DNA of 64,000 nt from Primulina eburnea (lineage: Eukaryota; Streptophyta; Magnoliopsida; Lamiales; Gesneriaceae). A program made the translations under genes and the position numbers. Of the stretch, positions 21,627 to 35,148 are shown one piece after another. Each line of letters starts with the position of its first letter. Position 1 is the first letter of the stretch. Under the pieces are notes generated by a model. It was not told the DNA's origin. It worked only from the letters and a program-made list of their open reading frames with translations, and did no database searches. The stretch lies in the NCBI RefSeq assembly GCF_022965805.1, contig NC_133104.1, positions 43,320,682 through 43,384,681 on the forward strand, given 5' to 3'.

Positions 21627-24235
21627 ATGGCGGAGAATAAAGCGAATCCGTGGCGAAGTGTTTTACTTCTGTGGTTGATGCTGCAAGTCACTCCATCTAT
21701 GTCTCAATCAAGCCCAAAACATGTAAAGTCTTCTCTCGCTCCGACGATCGAGATCCCCCCTTCCCCAGGTCATGTCTGTCGACATGGATTTGGTCAAGTC
21801 TTGAAAAACGAGATTTTTTAGTTATCCAGCTATGTGGGATTTCTGTATATTGTTTGACATTTTTGTGATGAAAATCTCGAGCCTTATAAATCTTGCCCAG
21901 GTGAGTTCTATATTTTTGTTGATCCTTAGAACGTTTTGGTTGCTTTAGGCTATCCATTATCAATGGCAGGGTCAACCTTGTCCAGCCTTAATCTTTTGTA
22001 GGCGTCATGATGTTTCTGTTGAATTTGTTTGTTCGTAAGGGTATTCTTTTATCTCTCGATCAATTAAAATTTTTAATTTTCTTGTGCCGCAGGGTAGCGA
22101 CCACTCTGAATCAAGGTAACATTTGTTGTCATTTCATTTTAAAATTTGATCGTCACTTGTTTTCAGATCTGCTACTTCTACCATTGCTTTCTTTCCCCCT
22201 TTTGGTGAGGGTGGAAACTACTGAACTCTCTTTTTTGGTTGAATTAAGCACGAAATGTTGTGGTTAAAATGTGGCATTCATGTTGTTGATGACTTCCAAT
22301 TTGTGTTTTGATGCTTAGAACTATCATAAAAGACCAGCCTGAAATTCATTGTTCGAGAGAGAGAAGTCGAGCAGCCTCGAAGATTGTGGATGAGGTACCT
22401 TACATTCTAATAGTTACCTGTAAGTAGAATCATCTTTCTGTTCTTTACTAACTTTGAAGAAATAATTTTGCAGTATCTCATGCCTTTTGTGGAATCGGAG
22501 AAGTATCAACTTTCACATAAATGCAGACTTCATCCAAGCAACAACATATTTAGAGACCAAGAGGAACATAAGATTCATACAGATATAAGTGAATGGAGGT
22601 GTGGATATTGTAAAAAACTCTTTCGAGCAGAAAAATATTTGGATCAACATTTTGACAACAGGCACTCCAATCTTCTAAATTCTGTGCGTAACCTTGTATG
22701 TCCGTCCATTCCATGATTTAAATGCTAAGGGCAGAATCATCCTTTTGTTTACTGATTCTTTTATGCATTGCTGTACCAGTTGATTGCACTAGCTCTTATT
22801 AACAATTTCTTTCCAGTCTTTTTAATTCCAGAATATACTGATTTTATCGACAATGGTGGAGCCCTGGTATTAAAATAATAGCAATGACTATGCCCATGAG
22901 AGTACAAAACATGCATTGACTGATATAATGGAATCACCATGAACTGCAAAATCCACAGTTTTGGTTTTGCTAGCATCTGAAATTGTTTGACTGTGATGTA
23001 CGGTCCATTATAAGTTTTTACCCACTCATGGTGTGTTCATATCTTTATAATAAAAATCTTAATTGCTTTTTTGTCGATCTGTTCATACACATAACTCCTT
23101 AAATCCTCAAATTTGGAATTTACTAATCTTTCATGCTTTTGTATGTGGCCCAATTATGGTGATATGGTTTTAAACTCTTAATATGTGTATAGAGTCAGGA
23201 CAAGTGCTTGGCTGATGTATGCGGAGCTTTACATTGTGATTTTGTTATAAATTCATCATCTCGGAAAACCAAGTGTAATCCTGCTGCTGCTGCTAGGAAC
23301 CGTCACTTATGCGAGGTTGTTCCTGGATTCTTGATCAGTTGTATGACATGTTTGACTATTCCTTTGTTTATATTTTTGTTCTCGTTTTAAAGGATCTTGC
23401 CAACACCTGTTTTCCTTCTAGCAATGGTCCATCTGCAGCTCGTCTCCATGGTACCATTCTTTCTAGACTCTAGTCCTAGGGAAGTAGGATGAATTTGGTA
23501 CATTTGTTCACATACTCTTTCTGGTGATCTGCTAGAGTTTTTTCTACGTCAATTCTGTGATGCCCACATTTGCTTAAAAGGCAGAAAACCTTTCTGCATG
23601 GGTGGCAGGGTAAGTGATTTATTCATGATATTCCACCTATGGTGTGCTATGAGAAGTTTTTGTGCATAAATGGAGAATCTAGAGGCAATTTGGATTTGAT
23701 GATTTTGTAACCTTAATTCGAAGTTGATCCTACAGGTGGTACTAAATGGTTGGTGGTTCATGCATATGCTTGATAGCTGAATTTTGCAAATAAGTCGAAT
23801 GATTTGGTATTACAGATTTTAAATCCTTTAACTTCCTAATTCTTGGATCCAAAACACCCTAAAAAACAACCTTTGAAGCGAGTTGAGTGAATTGTGCAGT
23901 TTCATTTTCTTTCGGATTTCGCTTTTAAGCCTTCTCTTTCTCATTATATCTATCTCACTTCTTACATTGACAGAAGCATACGGGAGTCTTCTACTTGGCC
24001 ATGTCAATACTTATTATGATGCTTCTTCCGATATTTTATGTGATTGTGTATCTCTACCAAAGGTCCTGTTCTAATTACTTGTCAATTTTCGGTTTTCTTC
24101 TTGGATTCATGTAAATATTCTCAAGGTACTGATTTAGCCTCTCCTTGTTTTGTTACATATGACAGAGAAATGAGGAAAGGAGCACAACAGCTTAAGTTCG
24201 TTTCAAAACCTCAGAAAAAAACGAAGCCTTCTTGA
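21627..24235 (+). CDS. C2H2-like zinc-finger, single-pass membrane protein
   Basis: CDS join(21627..21722, 22093..22115, 22319..22394, 22474..22683, 23193..23315, 23393..23450, 23536..23609, 23974..24062, 24166..24235), 272 aa. The N-terminus (WRSVLLLWLMLQVTPSMSQS) looks like a signal peptide. A single C2H2-like finger CGYCKKLFRAEKYLDQHFDNRH has C-x2-C-x12-H-x4-H spacing. Conserved cysteines follow (CLADVCGALHCDF, CNPAAAARNRHLCE, FLRQFCDAH). A membrane segment near the C-terminus (YLAMSILIMMLLPIFYVIVYLY) precedes a basic tail ending KKTKPS. It matches a plant family of unknown role; with a signal peptide and a C-terminal anchor the finger would be luminal or extracellular, so DNA binding is doubtful. 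The exon 1 donor is CAT|GTAAAG; the stronger-looking CCCAG|GTCATG 46 bp later breaks the frame. Confidence 0.8.
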
Positions 24236-25468
24236 TTTTATCTGGTAGTTAATCTACAATGCCTTGATGTTATCTGATAATTTATAAAATTGTTCACAAG
24301 ATCAAAGCGCATTACAATTATCCTTGTTGCATTTCAGGTTAAGATTTTGTACGTTATGGGATATAAGACGGCACAATCAGGGATCAACTGCACCATTTGA
24401 GATTCTTTATGTTGTACTCTTTGTAGAATGGTGTAAAAGTTTTTAGGTTTTATCGATGAGGATCCATTTGTTATGAATTTTTGCTGATAATCTGATAAAT
24501 ACCAAGAGTTCCTCGACCTTTAATAATCTTCGCATAATTTTTCGGTTTTTACAAACCATGTTTACATTATAATAGTTACGGGAGCTAATACTACTGCTGA
24601 TTATCCAACTAGAGTGGACCAAATGGATTCTTAACTGATGGTATTCGAAACAATTATCCTTATGAGTTTCCTCGATAATTGTCAATATTGCTTAAAGATC
24701 GTCGAGCTCCAAGTATGAAGCAACATGGACCAGAAGCAACGAAGCAAGCAAGTTATGCAGTTATAACGCCAAATGCAAGTGATATAATTAAGCTCATTTG
24801 ACAGAAAAAAACGTTCCGGATCACTGAGCCGAACAAATGCTAGCTCCTCATTTCTCCACTGATCGTTCATCAGCAAAGAGCTACATGGTCATTTCTCGTT
24901 GTCATAATCGTAATGATCAAGTCTACAAATTGTATTTAGTAAAGTAAGACGAATTGGTGTACTCGGTCACTTCTTCCTCTGGATGCAACAAAAAATATAC
25001 TTCTGAAGAAAATTGTTTTTTTTTTAAATGTTTTAATCCGCTCATATGTTGACATCAAAATTGACAAGCATCCTACATCGTGTGTGTGTGTGTGTGTCTA
25101 TGTATTAGCATTCACAGACACAAATGTATCCCTGGATTAGATGGCAAGTGACATTCCTTTCTTTAAAAGATTCTCCCATATGTACCACCTATTTACATGC
25201 ACGCAGTTACGTACAAAACCACACCAATTCTATTTCAAAGATTTATCCGTTTCCACAAAATACGTAAGGTTTCACTGTCAAGATTAAAGAATATGTATAT
25301 AACCTCGTTCAACAAGCCGTTCCTGGTCACATGGATTCCAGATCTCCTCTTCCGAAAAATCCCCGCAGCCCCTTTCACTCCTATATATACACGTGATCAA
25401 CAAAAACCAAAAGGACCGAGAAAAGCAAAAACAAAAAATAGAAAAAGCAAAAACAAAATCCACACATA
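24236..25468. other. Spacer between C2H2-like and lipid-transfer genes
   Basis: 3' UTR of the upstream gene, then spacer with a (GT)n tract at 25080-25097 and the promoter of the lipid-transfer gene. Minus-strand open frames at 24443-24876 are not recognisable. Confidence 0.4.
25382..25389 (+). promoter_or_regulatory. TATA box of lipid-transfer-like gene
   Basis: TATATATA 80-87 bp upstream of the start codon, followed by an A-rich leader. Position and sequence fit a plant TATA element giving a leader of roughly 50 nt. Confidence 0.55.
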
Positions 25469-26418
25469 ATGGCAATATCCAACTCATTTCTCTTGTTCTT
25501 TCTGCTGTCATGCTCATGGGTTTTTGTGGGTTTTGGCCAAGGACAAGGAGACACACTGCCGTGTGTGCAGAAACTGTTGCCATGTCAACCTTATATGAAG
25601 GTGGATTCGCCACCGGCGTCGTGCTGTGTGCCGATGAAACAGCTGGTGGCGGATGACAAGGCATGCCTTTGCAAGGTTATAAACAATCCAGGAATATTGC
25701 AGAGCCTTAATATCACCAAAACTGATGCTGTGAATCTTGCCAAGAATTGTGGAGCCAGTGCTGATTTGTCTGTCTGCAACAAAATTGGTATTTCTAGTCT
25801 TTAGTTTCAACTTATACGCTATGTTCTTCAGGATTATATATCGAATACGATAATTTCAAATAGACCCAAACATCACTTGAAATTTTTTATATGATTAATT
25901 TGGTCCTTATGGCTAATTGATGACACCAAAATTGATTCTCATCCAAAATCAGTATAATTCATTTACCTTTGTTAAACAAGTGGCCATCTATTAAATCGAA
26001 TTTATCTTTATGTTACAATTGCAGTTATTCCATCGCCTGGATCAACTCCATCAGCTCCTTCCAATGGTTAGATTTTTTTATCCACTGATTTTGTATATTT
26101 CTAATTCTCTTGTTAGACTAGCACAAAATCAGATTTAGGAAAGCTTGCCTTGCTAATTTCCCCCTTTAAGTCACCACATATCTTGCAAGACAATTTTCCT
26201 GAAGATATATTTTGAAACTATGCTGGAAATATATTCCAATTTCGAAAAATTCCTAAAAAGAACAAGGTCGAATTAATGAATGTGGTCGTTCTTTGTTTTC
26301 AGGTACAACACCGAGCCCACCACCGAAGAGCGCAGCTAGTGCGGCGAGCTTCCACCATGTTGCCGCGTACCTGAGCCTGCCCGTTGCAGTGCTAATCTTT
26401 ACTAAATCTTCTAATTAA
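25469..26418 (+). CDS. GPI-anchored non-specific lipid-transfer-like protein (LTPG)
   Basis: CDS join(25469..25787, 26025..26066, 26303..26418), 158 aa. The product has a signal peptide (MAISNSFLLFFLLSCSWVFVGFG), then the eight-cysteine hydrophobic-pocket domain: CVQKLLPC, SCC, CLC, then NCGAS and SVC. A Pro/Ser-rich linker follows (PSPGSTPSAPSNGTTPSPPP), and a hydrophobic C-terminus (AYLSLPVAVLIFTKSSN) preceded by small residues fits GPI attachment. Such proteins bind lipids at the outer face of the plasma membrane and contribute to cuticle, wax or defence functions. Three-exon structure with the linker and anchor on separate exons is usual for LTPG/YLS3-type genes. All junctions are phase-consistent. 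The exact LTPG subclass is not resolved. Confidence 0.9.
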
Positions 26419-27524
26419 ATTTACCCATTAGCAATTTTCGATTCAACTCCAGCTCAATCATATTTATTTTTGTTTATTTTACTTTTTCATTAATCAGTTT
26501 AACATATTTAAATATTTATTCGGCAAATAATAACCAGAAAATATTAAATTCCATCTGGATGCCTTTTTCAAGTCGATGAATCATTCAGAAAGAAAAAAGG
26601 GAAAAAACACCGACAAAATGGATACAGAAAACTAATGCACTCAAAGAATTATATACGTGTGTAGCTGAAGGAGGAGCCCTAAGTGATTAGTGGGCTCATG
26701 TCAGGCCCATACGAATATCACTTGAAAACGAGGCCCAATACGATTATGAACATTTGAAATGGGGGAGTTTCAATGCTTTCAAATGATATATACGGGCGTC
26801 GTACGTGGCATCTGAAGGAGAATCCCTAAGTGATTAGTGGGCTTATGTCAGGCCCATTAGAGTGTCACTTGAAAACGAGGCCCAATACGCTTATGAGCAT
26901 TTATCACAAGTAAAATGAGTGGCGTATCAAAAGTCCGAAATTGAAAATGATACATATCAAGATCTTAACACGAAAGTGAACGGATAAGATCGGGTTCCTG
27001 AATTTATACCACATTTAATTTTAGTTATCAAACTTTTGTAACCATTCGAGAGCCGAGAGCAGTAGCAAATTTCTTGACACCATATTCGAATTAGCTACAT
27101 GAGAAATAGATGAAGCTAAGCCAGTCTGAATTAAAACAAAACTTTTGAGAATAAACAATTAATTTAATGTATGAGCTCTCTATTTTGTTTCACATACTGT
27201 TGTTGTGTTTTGTTCCGTACGTTCCTATCGGAATTAGATGGCCTTGCTTTTGGAGCGATGATAAGATACGAATTTCGATCCATGTAGTTTCTTTCTGCCT
27301 TTGGGTTGTCCAAGGCCCACTATCTCAGCACGCAGCCACGCCTTTCATTTTGTTCGTCTCTTCCTTTTCTGCCCCAAATTTTACGTTTCACCGATTCTGA
27401 AATTCTCATCACGTAGTTTTTCACGCATTACTCAGCATCCGAATTATATCCAGGAAAGAAATTCAAGTCGACACCAAGATCACTTTTTTAAGCGAATTTT
27501 GAAGCTGCATAACACTGAAGCATC
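26419..27524. other. Spacer with a 147-bp-period direct repeat
   Basis: 3' flank of the lipid-transfer gene, the direct repeat at 26665-26902, and the promoter/leader of the ABC1-type kinase gene. No other gene is supported. Confidence 0.4.
26665..26902. repeat. Direct duplication, two about 90-bp units
   Basis: CTGAAGGAG...CCCTAAGTGATTAGTGGGC...TCACTTGAAAACGAGGCCCAATACG is present at 26665-26755 and again at 26812-26902 with a few substitutions; period 147 bp. Local duplication of non-coding DNA. Confidence 0.85.
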
Positions 27525-30500
27525 ATGCTTCATATCGATGTGAAGGAATTTCAAGAGAAGTTTTCTGCTCGCTTCAGACCGTGGCAACGTTCGTGGGAAT
27601 TTTGGATTCGAGTCGCTGATATCTATACTGGTTACAAGGTGTGTAGTACACTAGTACATGCGTACTCTGTTTGAATATTAAAGGAAATATTGAATTGAAA
27701 GAACACAATGTCTACACGTTTAGGTGTTTCAACTTCGAGTAAATTTCGAGAAAAATGCAGAGAGACGGGAGGCTTTGTGGGAGAAGCAACACGAGTTAGC
27801 TGCTGACAAGATATATAACATGTGCGCTGAGCTTGGCGGGTTTTTTCTCAAGGTATTTTTAGTACTGATCTTGTGGTTATTTACGTCAATTCCCAAGGGT
27901 TCTGTTCTTTTAACTTGATTCCTTAGTGGGTTCTTGATTATCATTCGAATTCATAGAGTTCATGGGAACTAACATAATTTTCAAAAGAACTATAAATGGT
28001 GATGAGCCCTCTCGTTTTTCTCTCTCTATTGCTCCTAACTCGTGTTCCTCCTGCCGTTTCGGTACTTGTACTTGATTATTATAGTGAAGACTGGATTTCC
28101 ACTCTTATTGCATTCTCATTGTTTAAATATTTGGCATCTTGGCTGTGAACCAATTTTGGACTAACTATTTGTATGGAGGTAGAATTTATTTAGTTTCTGG
28201 GTGAATTAGGTTGCACAAATAATTGGTAAGCCTGACTTGGCACCAACTGCTTGGGTGAGAAGGTTAGTCACACTGTGTGATCAGGCTCCTGCAACACAAT
28301 ACAATGTGGTCAAGGCTGTGCTTGAGGAGGAGTTGGGCCAAAGCATGGATGAACTGTTTGAAAGATTTGATGTTAACCCCCTTGGTTCTGCATCAATTGC
28401 ACAGGTACTTTTCTATGAGGACTTTGGTTGAAGATAGATTCTATTTGCTCGGCCTTTGTGAATTAGTATTCAATCCAAAGCACGTGTAATAGGAAAGCCT
28501 TAACTAATACCATCTTTTTTCTTGGCCATTCAGATCCATTCCGTCTGTAGCATTAAATCTCGCAAATAAAATTCATGGTCTCATGAAAAGTTGCAGAAAC
28601 AAGTGCTTTCCACGTTTTCTTGTTCTTAAGATTTTCCATTTCAGGCTTTTATGCAGTCAATTCCACCTTTTCACCTTTACTTGATGCTAAGTCTAGCTTA
28701 TCCTAAACATGATGGTTTGGAATAAAAGGTCTCAGGTTCAACATGAACTTTTTTCAGAAATTCTAGAGAATTATGCCGTGTCTAAGAGAATCTTAGGTGT
28801 TGGTTGGATACCTTTCTGGTACTTCCAGAAAACATTTCTGGACAAGTGTTTAGAATTCAGTGTAGTTTCAATTGTTGAATTGGAACATATAGATTATAGT
28901 GTAATTGTGCTTTCTGAAGAAGATCATGTTTCATTGGAGATCTGATATTTTGTCGGAATGCATTATTTTATAATTACTTGATTATTTTAAAATTTAAAAG
29001 AACAGTGTGTTGATTAGAAAATATACTACAATCGACTTGTTTTAGATATTGTGCAAATGTTCAATTCAGAGACATCCCTTAGGATTTTGCTGTTTACTAA
29101 TGTTATTTTCACCCCTTTCTAGTTGTTTTGACATTTTATGGATGGGTATTGTTGCTTAACACTAATACTGTGCTCCACTTGTTCATATATCCTCTAGGTT
29201 CACCGAGCACGGCTCAAAGGTGAAAAGAGTGATATTGTTGTGAAGGTAAGAGCACTTTTCTGTTTTCTCGCAGTCTTGATGTGTGTGTAAAGTTATAATA
29301 ATCTCATCACATAGGTGCAACATCCAGGCGTTCATAGTTTGATGATGACTGATATTCGCAACATGCAAGCTTTTGCACTGTACATGCAAAAGACAGATAT
29401 AAAGTTCGATTTGTATTCCGTAACCAAGGAAATGGAGAAACAGGTATCTTGTCTTACTTTTCTGCTAATATACCTTTTGCTGGATAACCTTTTTGACTCT
29501 TTTTTTCTATCAGTCAAATTAATTTTTTGACGTTCTTTGTTTTTGTCATATTTATTTGAAACAATCATATTCTGAAAACTGGACAACAAAAGAGAATGAG
29601 TTACAGTATATCTATAATATTATTTGTTGGTTCTTTCGCATCTGCAGAGATTTCATTTCTTTCCATCTTTTAGATCTGTACGGGCCATTGGTGAAAATAA
29701 ACGTCGTTGAATTGTCTTGCAGTTGATGTTCAGAACCAATTCTTGTGATTTTTTACCCGAGCTACACTAACACAGCATTTTATAATCATTTTCTGAGGAT
29801 TAATTTCCTCTAAGTATCCATACAACTTGCTTTTTATAATTGACACTGGCTCCTCGTATGCTGCCTGCTGTCATTCTAATCCATATTTTGGTTTTCCTTT
29901 TTCTTTCTGTGGTTCCCAATTTGTTATCAATTTTGTTGCTAGAGTTTTATGGGTGACCTGTTTCACAGCTTTTCTAGTTTGTAACTTCGCTCTCTGAATC
30001 TGCTTTCTATATCTCGAGTGTCTGAATCCTAGATTAAAAAGTGTAGTTCTGATATGCAGCAATTGCCAACTTGGACATCGTTTTCTTTCTAAATAAAACT
30101 AGTTATATCTGTTGTGTTATTTTTTATGTTGTTGACTAATGCTGGTTTTCATTTTTGCATTTGTTTTTAAGATTGGATATGAGTTCAACTTTTTGAGGGA
30201 AGCTGATGCTATGGATAGAATTCGGTGTTTCCTTTATGACAATAACAAGAAGTCCCCTGTTCAAGTCCCACGTGTCATTCGAGGCTTGGTCACAAGGTAT
30301 ACTTCAGATTGTTGCTTTCTGTAAATGTGCAATAATAAACTAAACCGAAAATAATCAAGCCCTCTTACAATTCAAGGCTAACTGAATCTAAAACACTAAA
30401 AATTGTTTACATCCCTAATATATGAACCCATAGCCTTCATTAATGATTTATCATTCTTAATTTGGATTTTGGGCATAACATTATTTTTTCTACCGTCACC

Positions 30501-33318
30501 CAATATTTAAAATGTCAAACAATTCAAATTTCTTCTCAGGCGATGATCATGACCCAGCAATTTGCTAATAATCAAATGAATAATCCGATACTGATGTATA
30601 TAGAGTACTAACTTGTCTACTCCTCTTCATAGGCGTGTTTTAGTGATGGAATACATCGATGGAATCCCAATCATGAAGCTTGGTGATGAGATAGCAAAAA
30701 GAGGCCTAAATCCTTCTGGTAAGGTGGCAGCAGCAGCAAAGCAGTAAGCCCCTACATCATCCTAGAGAGTATGATATCCTTTGTTAATCATTTATGTTTT
30801 TTCTCAAAGAAAAAACCACAGCTGAGTAGTGGGATTAAGACAAGCCCTTACCTCTTTCTTTCTCGCTCTATACATACTGATTACTGCTCATATTGTGTGT
30901 GGGTTTCAATTAATTATGTATGTCTCCGGATATCAAAAGTTAATATCTTATTCTTATCAAATTAAAGGTAGTTTAGCAAATAAAAAGAAGTATAAGAGAT
31001 CAAAACCTAATATAATAAATATCTAATGTTTCCCTACTTTTTTTCACCTTGTCTTTCCGATGTTGGAGTTGGTAATATTATTTGTTATCTTCACATTGAG
31101 TGATCTTAAAATGCAGGAACATCCTTAAAAGTTTGACACTTATTTATGGACAGATGATATTGGGGAGTGGTTTCTTTCACGCAGATCCTCACCCTGGGAA
31201 TATATTGATTTGTAGAGGTTCTGAGGCAAGTGTCATTACAATATCGTCTATAATGATATCTTGCATAGTTTCTCAAGTTAGTTTCCTCATCTTAGTTCTT
31301 TAATTAATTGATGGTTTGTGTCTTGCAAATCAGGTTGCTTTGCTTGATTATGGACAAGTGAAGGATCTTCCTGATGCATTGAGGCTAGGATATGCTAGAT
31401 TGGTGCTAGCAATGGCAGATAACGATCCTACTGGGGCATCAGAGAGCTACAGGTGCTGCTTTGTGTTTTTAGATGCATCTATCCTGATTTTTACGCAGAT
31501 TCTTAAGTTAATATGACATTCAAAAGTGGTGTGCGACAGGGTTAAGAGCTTAAGCTGTGCCATGAAGATCATGCATACTCAACAGCTAGAAAGATACAAA
31601 AAAATAAAGAAAAGAAAAGAAAGCAAATCGTAGTTTATACGCTCTCCTGAGGTTTTTTAATGTCAAAAACCACCTTTAACGATTTGGTGCATCCTATTGT
31701 CCCTCAGTCAAGTTACAGTCCTAACTGTATTATCTGTCTTGGGAGTTTGTTTGGATGTGGGTATGTGGGTTATGTCTAAATATAACTCCAACCTTTAACA
31801 AACTAGACATGGTAATATATCGATCCTTTTTTGCTCGAGTATTTTATCTGCTGTCAAAAGACAATAATTTGATCATGCTGTCTAAGTATGCACATTCGTG
31901 TTTATCTCACATATTTAGAACAAATGGACACATTTGGCATGCTATTTGAAGAAAAAATACCAGACAGCGCATCAAATTATCTTTCCTCGTGAGTGTTTCT
32001 TCCTCACATTTATGAGAATCACAACAGAATCCTTTTGAGGATAGAACTGTGATTTTGATTGTAGGTCAATTAAATATTAAATTTTTGACAGATATTTGGA
32101 AAATAGATAGAGTTATTCTGTCCTGAAGAGCACTAATGTACCTTAATAGCATACCCTTGTTACTGGCAGTATTTAAGGTTGGAGGCATGATATCAGTAAA
32201 ATAGTACCTGTGTTAATGTGAGAAAGATTGTCCCCTTATATTTAAAGTCAAAATAAGATTGTCCCCTTTTTTTTAGAGTCAAAATCTTTTGGCATATTTA
32301 ATGTGCTATTCCGACATTAGGGAGCTTGGCATAAACACCTTGAGCAAATGTCCGGATGAGCAAAAGGAATTGCTTAGGTTGGCCCAAACAATGTTTGACA
32401 CAAAGCTACCACCTGGTGTGACAGTGCTACAACCTTTCTCGGAAGGATCTTCGATAAAAAAAATCGCCGTTCAGGTATGGTCTTTAATCTTTAGGGGCTC
32501 CAGTACTGAATCTTACAACCATCTCAACCCAAAAAGTGCCTTTTTCCCATAAAAGATCTTATTTCTAATTTCCTGCATTTCTTGAGGTGAATCTTCAACA
32601 TTTAGTAAATTGTGGAACTTATTATTGCATAAAATCTTTTGGCTTTTATGTTTTTTATTCAAACCATATATTTTAGATATACACATTACAATCATCAAGT
32701 TCTTTAGGTTAAGAATTTCTTTTTGGTCAAGGGAATGTTGTTGTGCTGAACTGAAACCAAAACTATATGGAAGTTTGCAATATGTAAGCGCTAGTCTTGA
32801 AACTGGAATAAATTTTTGATTCCGTATACTGGTTTTTTGTCAAATATCTCCTCTAACTTTATCAAATAGTGTGGCATTTGATACTGTTTAATGCTGTGAA
32901 AAGTAAGTGATTCGTTCAGGACTAATTTCCTCTGCATTGTGGTGGGTGATGTTTAGAGTTTCCCAGGAGAACTATTCTCTGTTCTTCGTACAGTGCATTT
33001 ACTGAGAGGACTTAGTGTTGGGCTCGGAATAAACTATTCATGTGCCGAGCAGTGGAGACCCATTGCTGAAGAAGCTCTTTACCGTGCTGGGAGGCAAAAA
33101 GGTGATATTTTAAAAATCCTACGTATATTTGTACATGAGTGTATGTGCTACGCGTGAGATATTTTAGTTTTTCTTGCATGCTGAGCTGAAGCTTATCTTA
33201 TAGTCTTCTGGAAATATGTCTGCTAAAGAAAATTTAAATTTATTGCGGATATGTTACAGTTAAAGATCACAAAGGAACCGAGAAACGTGGCCTTTTCAGA
33301 AGCATTTTTGGGAGGTAA
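27525..33318 (+). CDS. ABC1/UbiB-type atypical kinase (ATH9-like)
   Basis: CDS join(27525..27638, 27724..27852, 28210..28404, 29198..29245, 29315..29443, 30172..30296, 30633..30743, 31117..31225, 31334..31452, 32321..32474, 32957..33101, 33260..33318), 478 aa, all junctions in phase. Family motifs in order: FRPWQRSWEFWIR, LGGFFLKVAQ (the KxGQ-type signature, here K-V-A-Q), PLGSASIAQVHRA (Ala-rich nucleotide loop), VVKVQHPG (invariant Lys), QIGYEFNFLREADAM, VLVMEYIDGIP, GFFHADPHPGNIL (catalytic loop) and LLDYGQ (DFG position). It resembles Arabidopsis ATH9 (At2g40090) from memory. ABC1 kinases regulate quinone/isoprenoid lipid metabolism in mitochondria or plastids; location and substrate are not shown here. 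There is no obvious transit peptide at the chosen start. The intron after 31225 has a GC donor (GAG|GCAAGT). Confidence 0.93.
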
Positions 33319-33378
33319 CAAATATACGAGACAATGATTTAACCATTGCAATTTATCTGGTGTTCTACCATCCTGTAC

Positions 33379-33572
33379 AGACGGGGCCTAATATTTTTTT
33401 TTTTGTGTATTCAACTGTAAAAAACTATGGACGTCGTCCCCTTTTTTTTAATGGTTTTTCAAGAAACATTCTATATAGACGGGGCCCAATATTTATTTTG
33501 TTTGTTCACTCATTTGTGAAAAACTAGGGAATTCGCCTCGCCACCTTTTTTTAATGTTTTTTCAAGAAAATT
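33379..33572. repeat. Tandem duplication, 98-bp period
   Basis: AGACGGGGCC(T/C)AATATTT...AAAAACTA(T/G)GG...TTTTTTTAATG...TTTTTCAAGAAA occurs at 33379-33476 and 33477-33572, diverged mainly in homopolymers. It lies just after the stop codon of the ABC1-type kinase gene. Confidence 0.7.
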
Positions 33573-35049
33573 GTTAGTTTTTATGAGCTACAGTGTTAGA
33601 GACAGAGTGATCCGTCGCCAAATCAAATTCGCCAAATCAAACTTGTGGGCCAAATTCTAATGCCTCTAAAAAATGCAAACTTTTTGAGTGTTTCTGTTAG
33701 GGCCCATGGATTTATAGTGAGACGAGTCCCCCTATTTTATTCACAATAAAGTATATCTTAGCTAAAAAATAATACTCTTTCATGGTATCCAAAAAAATCT
33801 GTTTACAACCTGTTCGCTCACAATTTTGTAACTTTTTTCAGAGTGTAACACTGAGGCATAGTTTGGTACATTGTGAGAGGACTTCTTTCCCTGTTTGGAC
33901 CTGAATCTCATGCCCGATCTAAATGTGTAGCGAGTTATCCCTATTTATAATTTAATCAATCAAAATTAAAGCTAATACTTCAATTATAAATGATTTTTTT
34001 AATCATAAAGTAGAATTAAATTAATATTTTTTATATATTATATAATTGAATAAAAGATTCGTAATTTATAATAAAAATTCAATAAATTTTATTATCATGA
34101 TTTCCTTAAAAATTGTTTTGACTTGACTCAAAATCAGGGCTCACATATTATATAAATCAAAATGGTAAAAATAATAAATGAATTACTATCGGACATACAA
34201 TAAAAAATTGAATCAACAAAATTTGAAATTTAAATTATTGATAGGTTGATTACAATCTAATAATATTTATCACTCTTATTAAATCAACCAACTTAATAGA
34301 CCCCCTTATTATAACTTATCCTTATATGTATGAGAGCCAACTAGCTGAGATTACAAGATGAAGTAGGGATGTTATGAATAGTTCTCTTGTGAGATGGTCT
34401 CACGAATTTTTATTTGGATATGTTTAAAAAAGTGTTGTTGGTATTTGGGAAAAAAGAACAGGATTCATTGTTTTTTATATTATAATAATAAAAAAATCAA
34501 CAACAAATTATATGTTTATGATGGCCAACCTTTTGCCAATAAAATATGCTATGCCGAATATGATACCAAATGAACAATCCAATATGAAAAATCCAGAAGG
34601 GCATCGTCATTTATATGCACTTATTATTAATTTCATAAAAAAATTAAATTTACTGTATGAGGAAAATCTTTTAACCTCCCAAATATTTATTTACTTATTT
34701 TTAAATTCTATTTCTAACCATATTTTTGACACGATGTCGCTTTCTTAATTAAATAATAATAATAATTAATTGTTCATGCTAGCTAGTAATCCTCCTACAT
34801 TGGAAGACGATGACCAACGAACAAGATTCCAAAGACATACTTGTGAGTACTAAAACAATGGAGCAAATTATTAAATATAGAAAACCCGGATTCAATACAA
34901 TTGATCAATGCTGATTATTTTGTGAATTTTCTTCCTGGCAGGAGACAATCATTAAAACCGTGTTATTCCCTTGAAACTTTGGATTCATGTTTAGCGACAA
35001 AAAACTTTGTAATTCGCTTCAAACAAGAAAATCAGACGTCCCTTTTTTC

Positions 35050-35057
35050 TATATAAG
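35050..35057 (+). promoter_or_regulatory. TATA box of GRAS gene
   Basis: TATATAAG about 92-99 bp upstream of the start codon, with no other ATG between. Good match to a plant TATA element. Confidence 0.6.
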
Positions 35058-35148
35058 CTGCTTTCTTTGGTTAAGTGGTTCTTTCAAGAGCCTTGCTAGA
35101 GATCAAGCGCTAGAGAATATATATAGAGAGTGGTTTTTCCTTAGTTAA

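Larger units (their letters stand above)
33319..35148. other. Spacer between ABC1-type kinase and GRAS genes
   Basis: Contains a tandem duplication with 98-bp period (33379-33572), decayed MITE relatives at about 33715-33845 and 34376-34425, AT-rich DNA, and the GRAS promoter. An open frame of 78 codons at 34512-34748 has no recognisable features. Confidence 0.4.

Noticed and set aside
21723..21768. Longer exon 1 of the C2H2-like gene ending at CCCAG|GTCATG
   Set aside because: It leaves phase 1 and meets an immediate TAG in exon 2. The donor CAT|GTAAAG at 21722 gives a clean frame into GSDHSESR, so no frameshift is needed.
34512..34748. 78-codon plus-strand frame as a small gene
   Set aside because: AT-rich composition, no recognisable domain, no promoter or splice support; expected by chance.
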